Below are positions 9,265 to 18,860 of a stretch of 64,000 bases of DNA, piece after piece; position 1 is the stretch's first letter, and every line of letters starts with the position of its first letter. The notes under the pieces are model-generated. The model did not search any database, was not told where the DNA came from, and saw nothing but the letters and a program-made list of their open reading frames with translations. This DNA is from Amycolatopsis acidiphila (GTDB lineage Bacteria; Actinomycetota; Actinomycetes; Mycobacteriales; Pseudonocardiaceae). Made by a program: the position numbers and the translations under genes. Location: contig NZ_CP090063.1 in NCBI RefSeq assembly GCF_021391495.1, positions 6,882,001 to 6,946,000 on the forward strand. The letters are read 5' to 3'.

Positions 9265-10494
9265 CTAGTAGGTCTGCTCGCGCACGAGGGTGTAGCCCGC
9301 GCGTCGGAGTTCGGTGGTGACGTCGGCGCAGTGCTCCGGACCGCGGGTCTCCAGGTTCAGCGCGACCTCGACCTCGCCCAACGCGAGCGCGCCGGAGATC
9401 CGCGAGTGCTCGACGTCCAGCACGTTGGCACCCAGCTCGCTGATCCGCGACAGGACCGAGGCCAGCACCCCCGGCCGGTCGGGCACCCGCAGCCGCAACG
9501 CGAGATAGCGCCCGCCCGCGGTCATCCCGTGCTGGATGATCTGCAGCAACAGCAGCGGGTCGACGTTGCCGCCGGACAGAATGCCGACGATCGGGCCGGC
9601 GAACTCGCCCGGGTACTGCATCAACGCGGCCACCGCCGCAACGCCCGCGGGTTCGACGACGAGCTTCCGCCGCTCCAGGCACAACAGCACCGCGCCGGAC
9701 AACGACTCCTCCGTCACCGTCAGCACGTCGTCCACCAGGGCTGTGACGTGCTCGAACGTGAGCGCGCCGGGCTCGCCGACCGCGATCCCGTCCGCCATGG
9801 TGGACGAGCCGGGCAGCCGCACCGGCTTCCCGGCGGCCAGCGACGGCGGGAAAGCGGCCGCCCCCTCGGCCTGCACGGCGACGATCCGGGTGTCCGGCCG
9901 CAGGGCCTTGACCGCGATCGCCACGCCCGACACCAGGCCACCGCCACCGGCGGGCACCAGGATCGTGCTCGCCTCCGGCACCTGCTCGAGCACTTCGAGC
10001 CCGACCGTGCCCTGTCCGGCGATCACGTCCTCGTGGTCGAAGGGGTGGATGAACACCGCGCCGGTGTGCTCGGCGAAGGCGATCGCCTCCGCGAGCGTCT
10101 CGTCGAACACCGCCCCGTGCAGGTGGACGTCCGCCCCGTAACCCCGCGTCGCGGCCAGTTTCGGCAGCGGCGCGCGCATCGGCATGAACACTGTCGACTT
10201 GATGCCGAGCAGGGACGCCGCCAGCGCAACGCCTTGCGCGTGGTTCCCGGCGCTCGCGGCGACCACCCCGCGCCCGCGGTCGTCCTGGCCGAGCCCGTGG
10301 ATGCGGGTGTAGGCGCCCCGGATCTTGAACGAGCCGGTGCGCTGCAGGTTCTCGCACTTCAAATACACCGGACTGTGGTGAACCCGTTCCAGGTCCCGTG
10401 CGTGTTCCATCGGGGTGACACGGATGATCCCCTCGAGGAGCCGACGCGCCTCGTTGATCCGCTCCAGGGCCACCAATCGCATAACCGGGATCAT
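9265..10494 (-). CDS. ilvA: Threonine ammonia-lyase (threonine deaminase)
   Basis: PLP enzyme that converts threonine to 2-oxobutanoate and ammonia. The Schiff-base lysine lies in NLQRTGSFKIRGAYTR, the phosphate-binding glycine loop in VPAGGGGLVSG, and a single C-terminal ACT-like domain (ALRLRVPDRPGVLASVLSRI) follows. A length of about 409 residues fits the short form with one ACT domain, which may be the catabolic or the biosynthetic enzyme. ATG at 10494 is used; ATG at 10482 (MRLVALERIN) is equally possible because neither has a strong ribosome site. An Lrp regulator follows directly. Confidence 0.92.
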   Translation of the reverse strand: MIPVMRLVALERINEARRLLEGIIRVTPMEHARDLERVHHSPVYLKCENLQRTGSFKIRGAYTRIHGLGQDDRGRGVVAASAGNHAQGVALAASLLGIKSTVFMPMRAPLPKLAATRGYGADVHLHGAVFDETLAEAIAFAEHTGAVFIHPFDHEDVIAGQGTVGLEVLEQVPEASTILVPAGGGGLVSGVAIAVKALRPDTRIVAVQAEGAAAFPPSLAAGKPVRLPGSSTMADGIAVGEPGALTFEHVTALVDDVLTVTEESLSGAVLLCLERRKLVVEPAGVAAVAALMQYPGEFAGPIVGILSGGNVDPLLLLQIIQHGMTAGGRYLALRLRVPDRPGVLASVLSRISELGANVLDVEHSRISGALALGEVEVALNLETRGPEHCADVTTELRRAGYTLVREQTY

Positions 10495-10559
10495 GCCACC
10501 GGAGGTTCGTGCGGTTTAGGTACCCTGGAACCGGCCGGGACGGGAATCAGGGAGTGACG

Positions 10560-10841
10560 ATGCGAAGGCGGAGCGAAACGGACGGCGGTTCACGCCGGGC
10601 CAGTCGTTCGGCCGGGGCGCTGCCTCTGGTCGCGGCGATCACCTCGGCACTGGCGCTCACGGGTGCCGCGTTCTACACGGTCGATCGCGCCACCTGCGGC
10701 GATCCCGCGCAGTACATCAGGCACGACAACCACATCGAGCTGGTGGGTGGCTGCGTGGACGGCTCCCAGCTGGAGCAGCTGCACACCACGCAGTCCCACA
10801 GCGACGGTCAGACCGCCGAGTACAACAACTACCGGCCCTGA
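10560..10841 (+). CDS. Small exported or membrane-anchored protein
   Basis: Protein of 93 residues with an arginine-rich start, a hydrophobic helix (AGALPLVAAITSALALTGAA) and a short outer domain with two cysteines (TCGDPAQ and GGCVDG), which probably form a disulfide. The ATG at 10560 has GGGAG about six bases upstream. Family not recognised. It lies between ilvA (divergent) and metB (convergent, one base apart). Confidence 0.6.
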   Translation: MRRRSETDGGSRRASRSAGALPLVAAITSALALTGAAFYTVDRATCGDPAQYIRHDNHIELVGGCVDGSQLEQLHTTQSHSDGQTAEYNNYRP

Positions 10842-10842
10842 C

Positions 10843-11997
10843 TCAGAGCGCCTGCAGCAGGTCCTCGACCAGGTCCCGCGAGTCCTCGATGCCGACCGAC
10901 AACCGCAGCAGGTCGGCAGGCACCTGCAGCATCGAACCCGCGACGCTCGCGTGCGTCATCCGGCCAGGATGCTCGATCAGCGACTCGATCCCGCCGAGCG
11001 ACTCCGCCAGGATGAACAGCTTCGTGCGCGAGGGCGCGTCCAGCGCGGCCTGCTCCCCGTCGGCGTGCCGGAACGACACCATCCCGCCGAAGCGTCGCAT
11101 CTGCTTCGCGGCGGCTTCGTGCCCCGGGTGCTCGGCGAGGCCCGGGTAGTAGACCTGCGCGACCTTCGGATGCGCGGTCAGTGCCTCGGCGACACGCTCG
11201 GCGTTGTCGCAGTGCCGCTCCATGCGGACAGCCAGCGTCTTGATCCCCCGCAGCGTGAGCCACGCGTCGAACGCGCCGGGCACCGCGCCGGCGCCGTTGC
11301 GCAGGAAGAACAGCTGCTCGCGCAGCTCGTCCTCGTTGGTCAGCACCGCGCCGCCGACCACGTCGGAGTGACCGCCGAGGTACTTCGTGGTCGAGTGCAC
11401 GACGATGTCCGCGCCGAGCGAGAGCGGGGTCTGCAGGTACGGCGTCGCGAAGGTGTTGTCCACGACGAGCTTGGCGTCGGCGGCGTGCGCGACCCCGGCC
11501 AGCGCCGGGATGTCGGCGATGCCGAGCAGCGGGTTGCTCGGGGTCTCGCACCAGACGAGCTTCGTCTCGGGGCGGATCGCGGCGCGCACGGCGTCGATGT
11601 CGGCGAGGTTCGCGACGGTGTACGTCACGCCCCAGTGCGTCAGGACCTTGTCGATGAGCCGGAAGGTGCCGCCGTAGGCGTCGTTGCCGAGCACCAGGTG
11701 GTCACCGGGACGCAGCGTGGTGCGCAGCACGGCGTCCGAGGCCGCCATCCCGGAGGCGAAGGCGAGCCCGTGACGGGCCCCTTCGAGCGAGGCGAGCTGC
11801 TGCTCCAGCGCGGTGCGCGTCGGGTTCGCGGTACGCGAGTACTCGTAGTCACCCTCGCGGGTGCCGCCGACGCCGTCCTGCGCGTAGGTCGAGGTCTGGT
11901 AGATCGGCACGATGACCGCGCCGGTCCGCGGATCGGGTTCCTGACCAGCGTGAATGGCACGTGTCTCGAAACCGAACCGGGAGGATTCGTCCGTCAT
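10843..11997 (-). CDS. metB: Cystathionine gamma-synthase
   Basis: PLP enzyme of the Cys/Met family, 384 residues, joining an activated homoserine ester with cysteine to give cystathionine. The PLP lysine lies in VHSTTKYLGGHSDVVGG; the start TRAIHAGQEPDPRTGAV and the SLGGIESLIEHP block near the C-terminus are characteristic. The start at 11997 (MTDESSRFGF) is the conserved family start. In the same neighbourhood as cbs (14599), so the two together allow reverse trans-sulfuration or methionine synthesis. A close relative, cystathionine gamma-lyase, cannot be excluded by motif alone. Confidence 0.9.
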   Translation of the reverse strand: MTDESSRFGFETRAIHAGQEPDPRTGAVIVPIYQTSTYAQDGVGGTREGDYEYSRTANPTRTALEQQLASLEGARHGLAFASGMAASDAVLRTTLRPGDHLVLGNDAYGGTFRLIDKVLTHWGVTYTVANLADIDAVRAAIRPETKLVWCETPSNPLLGIADIPALAGVAHAADAKLVVDNTFATPYLQTPLSLGADIVVHSTTKYLGGHSDVVGGAVLTNEDELREQLFFLRNGAGAVPGAFDAWLTLRGIKTLAVRMERHCDNAERVAEALTAHPKVAQVYYPGLAEHPGHEAAAKQMRRFGGMVSFRHADGEQAALDAPSRTKLFILAESLGGIESLIEHPGRMTHASVAGSMLQVPADLLRLSVGIEDSRDLVEDLLQAL

Positions 11998-12059
11998 GCC
12001 ATCGAATGTAGCCGTGCGCGAAGCGCTCTGTTGAGGCGGTGGTGGGGAAGCGGCCGGCC

Positions 12060-12497
12060 CTACGACCAGCCGCTGGTGACCCACCGCGCGGTGGGCCGCA
12101 CGCTCGCCAGGACGGCCGTCGCGACGGCGGGCACGCACAGCAGCGCGACGTAGCCGACCGGCAGCGTGCGGTCGAACTGGCCGAGGAAGTAGACCCCGAA
12201 CGAGGCCAGGACCAGCACCGACACGTACAGCAGCAGCGCCAGCACCGCACCCGCGATGGTGAACGACCGGCCGAACGGCTTGGCGAGAATCAGCCCCACC
12301 CCGCCGATGATCAGCGTGCCGGCCACGATCAGGTGCAGCAGGAACGTGAGCAGCGCGCGGCCGAGGTCGGTGTCCCCGGCCAGCAGCACCGCACCACCGG
12401 CGACGCCGACGAGGTGGAAGATCCCGCCGAGCAGGGCGAGCACCGCCGCCGGGATGCCGGTGCCGCCGCCCCGGGATTGCTGAGGGTCCATGTCCAA
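12060..12497 (-). CDS. Four-helix integral membrane protein
   Basis: Protein of 145 residues with four predicted membrane helices (starting near VLALLGGIFHLVGVAGG, LLTFLLHLIVAGTLII, FTIAGAVLALLLYVSVL and YVALLCVPAVATAVL). The polar N-terminus MDMDPQQSRGGG is short. No catalytic motif is seen. It starts four bases after the end of the next membrane-protein gene on the same strand, so the two form a unit. Function unknown. Confidence 0.7.
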   Translation of the reverse strand: MDMDPQQSRGGGTGIPAAVLALLGGIFHLVGVAGGAVLLAGDTDLGRALLTFLLHLIVAGTLIIGGVGLILAKPFGRSFTIAGAVLALLLYVSVLVLASFGVYFLGQFDRTLPVGYVALLCVPAVATAVLASVRPTARWVTSGWS

Positions 12498-12501
12498 TCA
12501 A

Positions 12502-13035
12502 CTACCAGCCCTGCGAAGGATGACTGCGTTCCGGGTGCTTCTGGGACACGACGGGGTATTCGCCAGGCCGGTACCGCAGGTAGCGGAACGTCCACGGAAG
12601 CGAGGAAAGGACCAGCACGACCGGTCCGCCGACCGTCGCCGCCACGCGCACGAACGCGTCGTCCGGCACGAACTGGAACATCGCCTTGAAAAACTGCCCG
12701 AAGTAGTCGGGGTAGAGCAGCAGCGGCTCGGTGACGACGGCCGCGATCGTGGCGAGTCCGCCGATCAGCAGCAGCACCGCCCCCGCGACCGCGCGGAAGA
12801 ACGTGATCAGCGCGCCGATCAGCAGGATCACCGCGGCGCCGAGATACAGGCCGAGCACGATCTTGGTGTCCCGCGGCAGGTCGTCGATGCCGTAGTCGAT
12901 GAACACGTTCGCCGGGAAGTAGCCGAGGATGCCGGCGAGCGCGAGCGCGGCGAAGCCGTCGAGGATGGCCGCGACCCCACTGGGGCGCCGCTCGGCTGGG
13001 GAGGGCTGCGCAGGGTGGCCGTACGGGTCCGTCAC
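12502..13035 (-). CDS. Integral membrane protein, four helices
   Basis: Protein of about 177 residues with a polar N-terminus (TDPYGHPAQPSPAERRPS) then predicted membrane helices beginning at ILDGFAALALAGILGY, IVLGLYLGAAVILLIGA, AVAGAVLLLIGGLATI and VGGPVVLVLSSLPWTF. GTG at 13035 is preferred, with GGGGG upstream; the open frame reaches 13110. Proline-rich N-tail and layout resemble the Pra-like gene upstream and the 12060 gene downstream, suggesting a run of related envelope proteins. Function unknown. Confidence 0.7.
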   Translation of the reverse strand: MTDPYGHPAQPSPAERRPSGVAAILDGFAALALAGILGYFPANVFIDYGIDDLPRDTKIVLGLYLGAAVILLIGALITFFRAVAGAVLLLIGGLATIAAVVTEPLLLYPDYFGQFFKAMFQFVPDDAFVRVAATVGGPVVLVLSSLPWTFRYLRYRPGEYPVVSQKHPERSHPSQGW

Positions 13036-13123
13036 GATGCCCCCAGTATGGCGAGCGCGGGCTGGTCGGCTCACTTTAGCGGCGACTCGCCCGTTCCGGA
13101 CCCGATTCACCCTCCTGGAACAG

Positions 13124-13156
13124 CGATGCCCCCGGCCTTCGTGGCCGGGGGCATCG
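13124..13156. terminator. Strong bidirectional hairpin
   Basis: Perfect 14-bp stem CGATGCCCCCGGCC / GGCCGGGGGCATCG with a five-base loop, 17 bases beyond the stop of the Pra-like gene. Most likely its intrinsic terminator; it separates it from the 13035 membrane-protein unit. Confidence 0.75.
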
Positions 13157-13172
13157 AGTCGATTTCAGCCTG

Positions 13173-14492
13173 TCACCAGGGCTGCTGCGGCGGCTGGCCG
13201 GGCTGCTGGGGCGGCGGGCCGTAGGGGCCGGGCTGCCCGTACGGACCCGGCTGCTGCCCGTAAGGGTTGGGCGGCTGCGGGAACCCGCCGCTCGTCGGCG
13301 TCGGACCGCCGGGCTGCTGGCCGTACGGACCGGGCTGGCCGAAGCCACCGCTGGGCGGACCGTAGGGGTTCGGCTGGCCGAAGCCGCCGGGCTGCCCCGG
13401 GTACCCGCCACCGGGCGGGCCACCGAAGCCACCGGGCCCGCCGGGACCGGTGCCAGGGCCGCCGAGACCCACGTACTGCGCGGTCGCCGGGAGCAGCGCG
13501 AGCGCGCCGATCGCGGTGATCACGATGCCGAAGATCAGCTCGAACACCACGCGGGTCGGGCTGGCCAGCGCGATCATGAAGATGATCGACACGATGAGCA
13601 GTACCGCGCCGGCACCCAGGATCAGGAACTTCGAGAGCTGGTTCTTCAGGTAGAGCAGCACCGCGCCGCCGACCGCCGCGAGGCTGGCGAGGGCGAACAG
13701 GATGACGTAGATCCAGCCCTGGGTAAGGGTGCTGTCGCCGCCGGCGGCGTCCGCCGCCTGCTGGCAGATGCTCGTGTCGCCGCCCATCTGGCGGATCTGG
13801 TCCTCGCACTGCGCCACGGCTTCGCTGCTCGAGCCGGCACTGCCCAGGTCGCCCATGAGCGTGAAGGCGAGGATCGCGCCGATCAGGCCGAGGAGTCCGA
13901 CGACGGCGGCCGCGATCCAGCCGAACATCTGGTTGTTGCCGCCGCCACCGGCGGGCGCGCCGTACGGCGAGCCGAACCCGGGCGGACCACCGAAGCCCCC
14001 GGGCTGCCCCGGCTGCCCGAAGCCCTGCGGCGGCTGGCCGTAGGGGCCGGGCTGCTGCGGCTGGCCGAAGCCACCCGGCTGGCCGAAGCCCTGCGGCGGC
14101 TGCTGCTGCCCGGGGAACCCGCCGGGCTGGCCGAAGCCACCCGGCTGCTGGCCCATCGCGGCGGGGTTGTCCGCGGCGCTGGGCGGCGGGGCGTACGGGA
14201 TCGACGGCGGCGGCTGGGCACCCGGCGGGACCAGCTGCGTCGACTCCCCGCCCTGGTCACCGGCGTTCGCGGGCGTCGCGCCACCCTCGCCGGGCTGCCC
14301 CGGCTGCACGACCTGGGTCGGCTCGGCGGTCTCACCGAACTGGCCGCCCTGCGGCTGGCCGGGCTGCACCACCTGGGTCGGCTCCGACGAACCGAAAGGA
14401 CTGTCTTGCTGCGGCTGGGGACCACTCGGCGGACCCTGCGGCGGCTGTTGCCCGCCACCCCAGGGCTGGTTCGGTGGCTGCGGAGCGCTCAT
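13173..14492 (-). CDS. Proline/glycine/glutamine-rich membrane protein (Pra-like)
   Basis: Protein of 439 residues. The N-terminal 180 residues are low-complexity repeats of Gln-Pro-Gly-Phe-Gly type with short QPPQGFGQPGG-like units; the centre has four membrane helices (MFGWIAAAVVGLLGLIGAI, WIYVILFALASLAAVGGAV, FLILGAGAVLLIVSIIFMI and a further one), with a loop holding two Cys (AQCEDQ and SICQQA); the C-terminus is again Gly/Pro/Gln-rich. Position next to cbs and metB matches the proline-rich antigen homologue Pra (Rv1078). Predicted envelope role; the repeats are prone to length change. Confidence 0.75.
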   Translation of the reverse strand: MSAPQPPNQPWGGGQQPPQGPPSGPQPQQDSPFGSSEPTQVVQPGQPQGGQFGETAEPTQVVQPGQPGEGGATPANAGDQGGESTQLVPPGAQPPPSIPYAPPPSAADNPAAMGQQPGGFGQPGGFPGQQQPPQGFGQPGGFGQPQQPGPYGQPPQGFGQPGQPGGFGGPPGFGSPYGAPAGGGGNNQMFGWIAAAVVGLLGLIGAILAFTLMGDLGSAGSSSEAVAQCEDQIRQMGGDTSICQQAADAAGGDSTLTQGWIYVILFALASLAAVGGAVLLYLKNQLSKFLILGAGAVLLIVSIIFMIALASPTRVVFELIFGIVITAIGALALLPATAQYVGLGGPGTGPGGPGGFGGPPGGGYPGQPGGFGQPNPYGPPSGGFGQPGPYGQQPGGPTPTSGGFPQPPNPYGQQPGPYGQPGPYGPPPQQPGQPPQQPW

Positions 14493-14598
14493 GTGGGCCT
14501 GGAACCCCCTTGAAAAGGCTGTGTGTGCTCTGGCCGCACACGCTATCGGATGCCTGGACGCGATGCTCGTAACGCCCCGGACGAAAAGGACGATAAGT

Positions 14599-15975
<1,377 letters not shown>

Positions 15976-16084
15976 TGGCCCACCATATCCGTGGCACCCG
16001 TCGCTCAGAGGTTTGCCCGGACGCCCGAAGAGGGCAGGATGTAGGTAAGCACCCGCTTAGCTCGACCCGAAGGAGTGTCCCGCC

Positions 16085-17305
16085 ATGCCCGAAGCCGTGA
16101 TCGTCTCCACCGCCCGCTCGCCCATCGGGCGCGCGGGCAAGGGGTCGCTCGTGAACATGCGCCCGGACGACCTCGCCGTCCAGATGGTCCGGGCCGCGCT
16201 CGACAAGGTCCCGCAGCTGGACCCGAAGGACATCGACGACCTGATGCTCGGCTGTGGCCTGCCCGGCGGTGAGTCCGGCTTCAACATGGGCCGCGCGGTC
16301 GCCGTCGAACTGGGCTACGACCACCTGCCCGGCTGCACCGTCACCAGGTACTGCTCGTCCAGCCTGCAGACCACCCGCATGGCCCTGCACGCGATCAAGG
16401 CCGGCGAAGGCGACGTCTTCATCTCCGCGGGTGTCGAGGCCGTGTCCCGCTTCGCCAAGGGCAGCTCGGACTCCTGGCCCGACACGCACAACCCGCTGTT
16501 CGCCGACGCCGAGGCGCGCACCGTGAAGACCGCGTCCGAGGGCTCGGACACCTGGGTCGACCCGCGCGAGAACGGTCAGGTCCCGGACATCTACATCGCG
16601 ATGGGGCAGACCGCGGAGAACCTGGCGCGGCTGAAGAACGTCTCCCGCGAGGAGATGGACGAGTTCGGTGTGCGCTCGCAGAACCTCGCGGAGAAGGCGA
16701 TCGCCGACGGCTTCTGGGCCAAGGACATCACGCCGGTCACGCTGCCCGACGGCACGGTCGTCAGCAAGGACGACGGCCCGCGCGCCGGCGTCACGCTGGA
16801 GGGCGTGGCCGGGCTCAAGCCGGTGTTCCGTCCCGACGGCCGGGTCACCGCGGGCAACTGCTGCCCGCTCAACGACGGGGCCGCCGCGCTGGTCGTCATG
16901 TCCGACACCAAGGCGAAGGAGCTGGGCCTGACCCCGCTCGCGCGCGTGGTGTCGACCGGCGTTTCGGGCCTGTCACCCGAGATCATGGGCTACGGGCCGG
17001 TGGAGGCGTCCAAGAAGGCACTGGCGAAGGCGGGCCTGGGGATCGGCGACATCGACCTGGTCGAGATCAACGAGGCGTTCGCCGCGCAGGTCATCCCGTC
17101 CTACCGGGACCTGGGCATCGACATCGAGAAGCTGAACGTCAACGGCGGCGCGATCGCCGTGGGCCACCCGTTCGGCATGACCGGCGCCCGCATCACCTCG
17201 ACGCTCATCAACTCCCTGCAACACCACGACAAGCAGTGGGGCCTGGAGACGATGTGCGTCGGTGGCGGCCAGGGCATGGCCATGGTGCTCGAGCGCCTGA
17301 GCTGA
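16085..17305 (+). CDS. Acetyl-CoA acetyltransferase (thiolase, FadA3-like)
   Basis: Thiolase of 406 residues catalysing thiolytic cleavage of 3-ketoacyl-CoA or condensation of acyl-CoAs. The acyl-accepting cysteine lies in [17 protein letters not shown] (about residue 94), the catalytic His in [17 protein letters not shown], and the second Cys in [24 protein letters not shown] at about 16070 provides a ribosome site. Divergent from cbs and followed by a hairpin terminator, so it is a single-gene unit. Synteny with cbs/pra matches fadA3 (Rv1074c). Degradative versus biosynthetic direction cannot be told. Confidence 0.93.
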   Translation: MPEAVIVSTARSPIGRAGKGSLVNMRPDDLAVQMVRAALDKVPQLDPKDIDDLMLGCGLPGGESGFNMGRAVAVELGYDHLPGCTVTRYCSSSLQTTRMALHAIKAGEGDVFISAGVEAVSRFAKGSSDSWPDTHNPLFADAEARTVKTASEGSDTWVDPRENGQVPDIYIAMGQTAENLARLKNVSREEMDEFGVRSQNLAEKAIADGFWAKDITPVTLPDGTVVSKDDGPRAGVTLEGVAGLKPVFRPDGRVTAGNCCPLNDGAAALVVMSDTKAKELGLTPLARVVSTGVSGLSPEIMGYGPVEASKKALAKAGLGIGDIDLVEINEAFAAQVIPSYRDLGIDIEKLNVNGGAIAVGHPFGMTGARITSTLINSLQHHDKQWGLETMCVGGGQGMAMVLERLS

Positions 17306-17311
17306 CCAGTG

Positions 17312-17340
17312 GTGGGGCGCCTTTTCGCGGGGCGCCCCAC
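17312..17340 (+). terminator. Hairpin terminator after thiolase
   Basis: Ten-base stem GTGGGGCGCC / GGCGCCCCAC seven bases after the thiolase stop, with a nine-base loop containing TTTTC. No T-run follows. Confidence 0.7.
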
Positions 17341-17344
17341 CGGC

Positions 17345-17514
17345 CGGTCAGGTGTTGTTCTTGCTGTCGGTCGCGCAGAGGGTCGTCGCGGGCCGAGTCG
17401 CTCGCCGTGCCGTTGACCACCTTGAGGATCTTTGTAGGAACCACTGCCGCTCACGGAGTACTCGTCGTAGTCGCCGTCGGGGCAGCTGGCGCGTATGGAC
17501 CGGCCGCTCGATCG
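17345..17514 (-). other. Intergenic stretch with frame-broken coding-like pieces
   Basis: No intact gene between the two hairpins. Read on the minus strand, three pieces in different frames follow each other: [18 protein letters not shown], then [12 protein letters not shown], then CATDSKNNT and a stop. They look like parts of a small secreted protein, possibly a decayed lipoprotein gene, but this rests only on their protein-like composition. Confidence 0.25.
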
Positions 17515-17562
17515 GGCGAAAAAACAACAGAGGACGCTCGGATGGTTACCGAGCGTCCTCTG
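17515..17562 (-). terminator. Intrinsic terminator of the BAX-inhibitor-like gene
   Basis: Perfect 14-bp stem CAGAGGACGCTCGG / CCGAGCGTCCTCTG with a seven-base loop; on the minus strand it is followed by TTGTTTTTTCG. It lies 18 bases beyond the stop codon at 17580. A textbook Rho-independent terminator. Confidence 0.9.
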
Positions 17563-17579
17563 CCTCTCCGGAAAAAACG

Positions 17580-18407
17580 CTAGTCGTTCTGCAGGTACGA
17601 CAACAGCCGCAGGATCTCCAGGTAAAGCCAGACCATCGTGGTCATCAGACCGAAGGCGGCGAACCACGCCCACTTCGACGGCATGCCCTGGCGGATCATC
17701 CGGTCGGCCATGTCGAAGTCGAGCAGGAAGTTGAACGCCGCGATGCCGATCACCACGAGGCTGAAGATGATCGCCAGCGCACCGCCGTCCCGCAGACCCA
17801 TGTTGACGCCGAACAGCGACAGCAACAGGTTGGCGAGCATCAGGATGACCACACCCGCGGTCGCACCGATGATCCACTTGGTCAGCTTCGGCGTGACCTT
17901 GACCGCGCCGGTCTTGTAGACCACGAGCATCGCGATGAACACACCCGCCGTGCCGAGGATGGCCTGCAGCGCGATACCCGGGTAGATCATCTCGAACAGC
18001 CCGGTGATGGCACCGAGGAAGACACCTTCGGCCGCCGAGTACAGCAGCGTCATCGGGCCACTGGGCCGCTGGCGGAAGATCATCACCAGCGACAGCCCGA
18101 GGCCGATCAGCATGGCGACGACCATGACGCCGAGCACCGGGCCCAGCGCCCGCACGTCGGCCTGCCCCTGCGCCCAGATGGCCGCGAGCACGCCCGTGAC
18201 CAGGGCGGTCCCGAGCGAGAGCCCGGTCTTGATGACGACGTCGTCGACCGTCATCGGACGGTCGCCGGCACCGGCCGGCGCCTGCGGCAGACCGTAGCCG
18301 GGCACGCCGCCCTGCGGCTGGTTGAAGCCTACGTTCGGCCCGTACTGGCCGTAGCCCGCGTTGCCCGTCGGTAGATGGCGGAACGCGGGGTTGCTTGTGG
18401 AACGCAC
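17580..18407 (-). CDS. BAX inhibitor-1/YccA family membrane protein
   Basis: Protein of 275 residues with a Gly/Pro/Gln-rich N-tail (about 50 residues) and seven predicted membrane helices, the actinobacterial Bax1-I/YccA layout. Near the C-terminus [20 protein letters not shown] holds the conserved Asp pair implicated in pH-dependent calcium leak in this family, and the protein ends [16 protein letters not shown]. Start is GTG at 18407 with GGAGG seven bases upstream; the frame runs open far upstream only because it is antisense to other genes. Single-gene unit with its own terminator. Precise physiological role in actinobacteria is unknown. Confidence 0.9.
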   Translation of the reverse strand: MRSTSNPAFRHLPTGNAGYGQYGPNVGFNQPQGGVPGYGLPQAPAGAGDRPMTVDDVVIKTGLSLGTALVTGVLAAIWAQGQADVRALGPVLGVMVVAMLIGLGLSLVMIFRQRPSGPMTLLYSAAEGVFLGAITGLFEMIYPGIALQAILGTAGVFIAMLVVYKTGAVKVTPKLTKWIIGATAGVVILMLANLLLSLFGVNMGLRDGGALAIIFSLVVIGIAAFNFLLDFDMADRMIRQGMPSKWAWFAAFGLMTTMVWLYLEILRLLSYLQND

Positions 18408-18860
18408 CTTGATCCTCCTGGATCTCCTGGCACCTGCATCGGGTCTAACGGCGGAGGCCGCCGACCGGTTCCCGTCGAGTAAAGAAAATTTTACCGAATC
18501 TCCTCGCCAGGGCGTCGCCGGTGCCCGCAAGCAGCGTCGATCACGACTTCGGCGGATTGTCCACGAACGAGACTCGTCGGCGGCAAGCAGGTCTTCTGCG
18601 TGCAGTTCGAGGCGCCCTGTGGACAACCCGGTGCCGATCGGCGATCCGTCTACTCGGCGGTGAGCAGCGTCTGCAGACATCGTCCTGGCGCTCTGCACCC
18701 CCTCCATCCACCCCGCCCCAGCCCTCACCCTCCGCAGGCCGAGCCCACCCCGGCCGACCCCGCCCCCGACACGGCTGATCAGGTAACGGCGGTGGTCCTC
18801 ACACCATCGGGCGAGCACAATGCCCACAGGTTCTGCACGCACGCAACGAAGGGCGGCACG
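18408..18860. other. Divergent intergenic region
   Basis: About 450 bases between the BAX-inhibitor-like gene and the reductase gene. It includes an AT-rich patch at 18478-18497 (GTAAAGAAAATTTTAC, imperfect palindrome) whose minus strand offers TAAAAT as a -10 hexamer for the BAX-inhibitor-like gene. The rest is C-rich and shows no gene I can support. Confidence 0.4.

Noticed and set aside
13200..14150. CRISPR-like or tandem DNA repeats
   Set aside because: These are codon-level repeats coding for a Gly/Pro/Gln-rich protein, without spacers.
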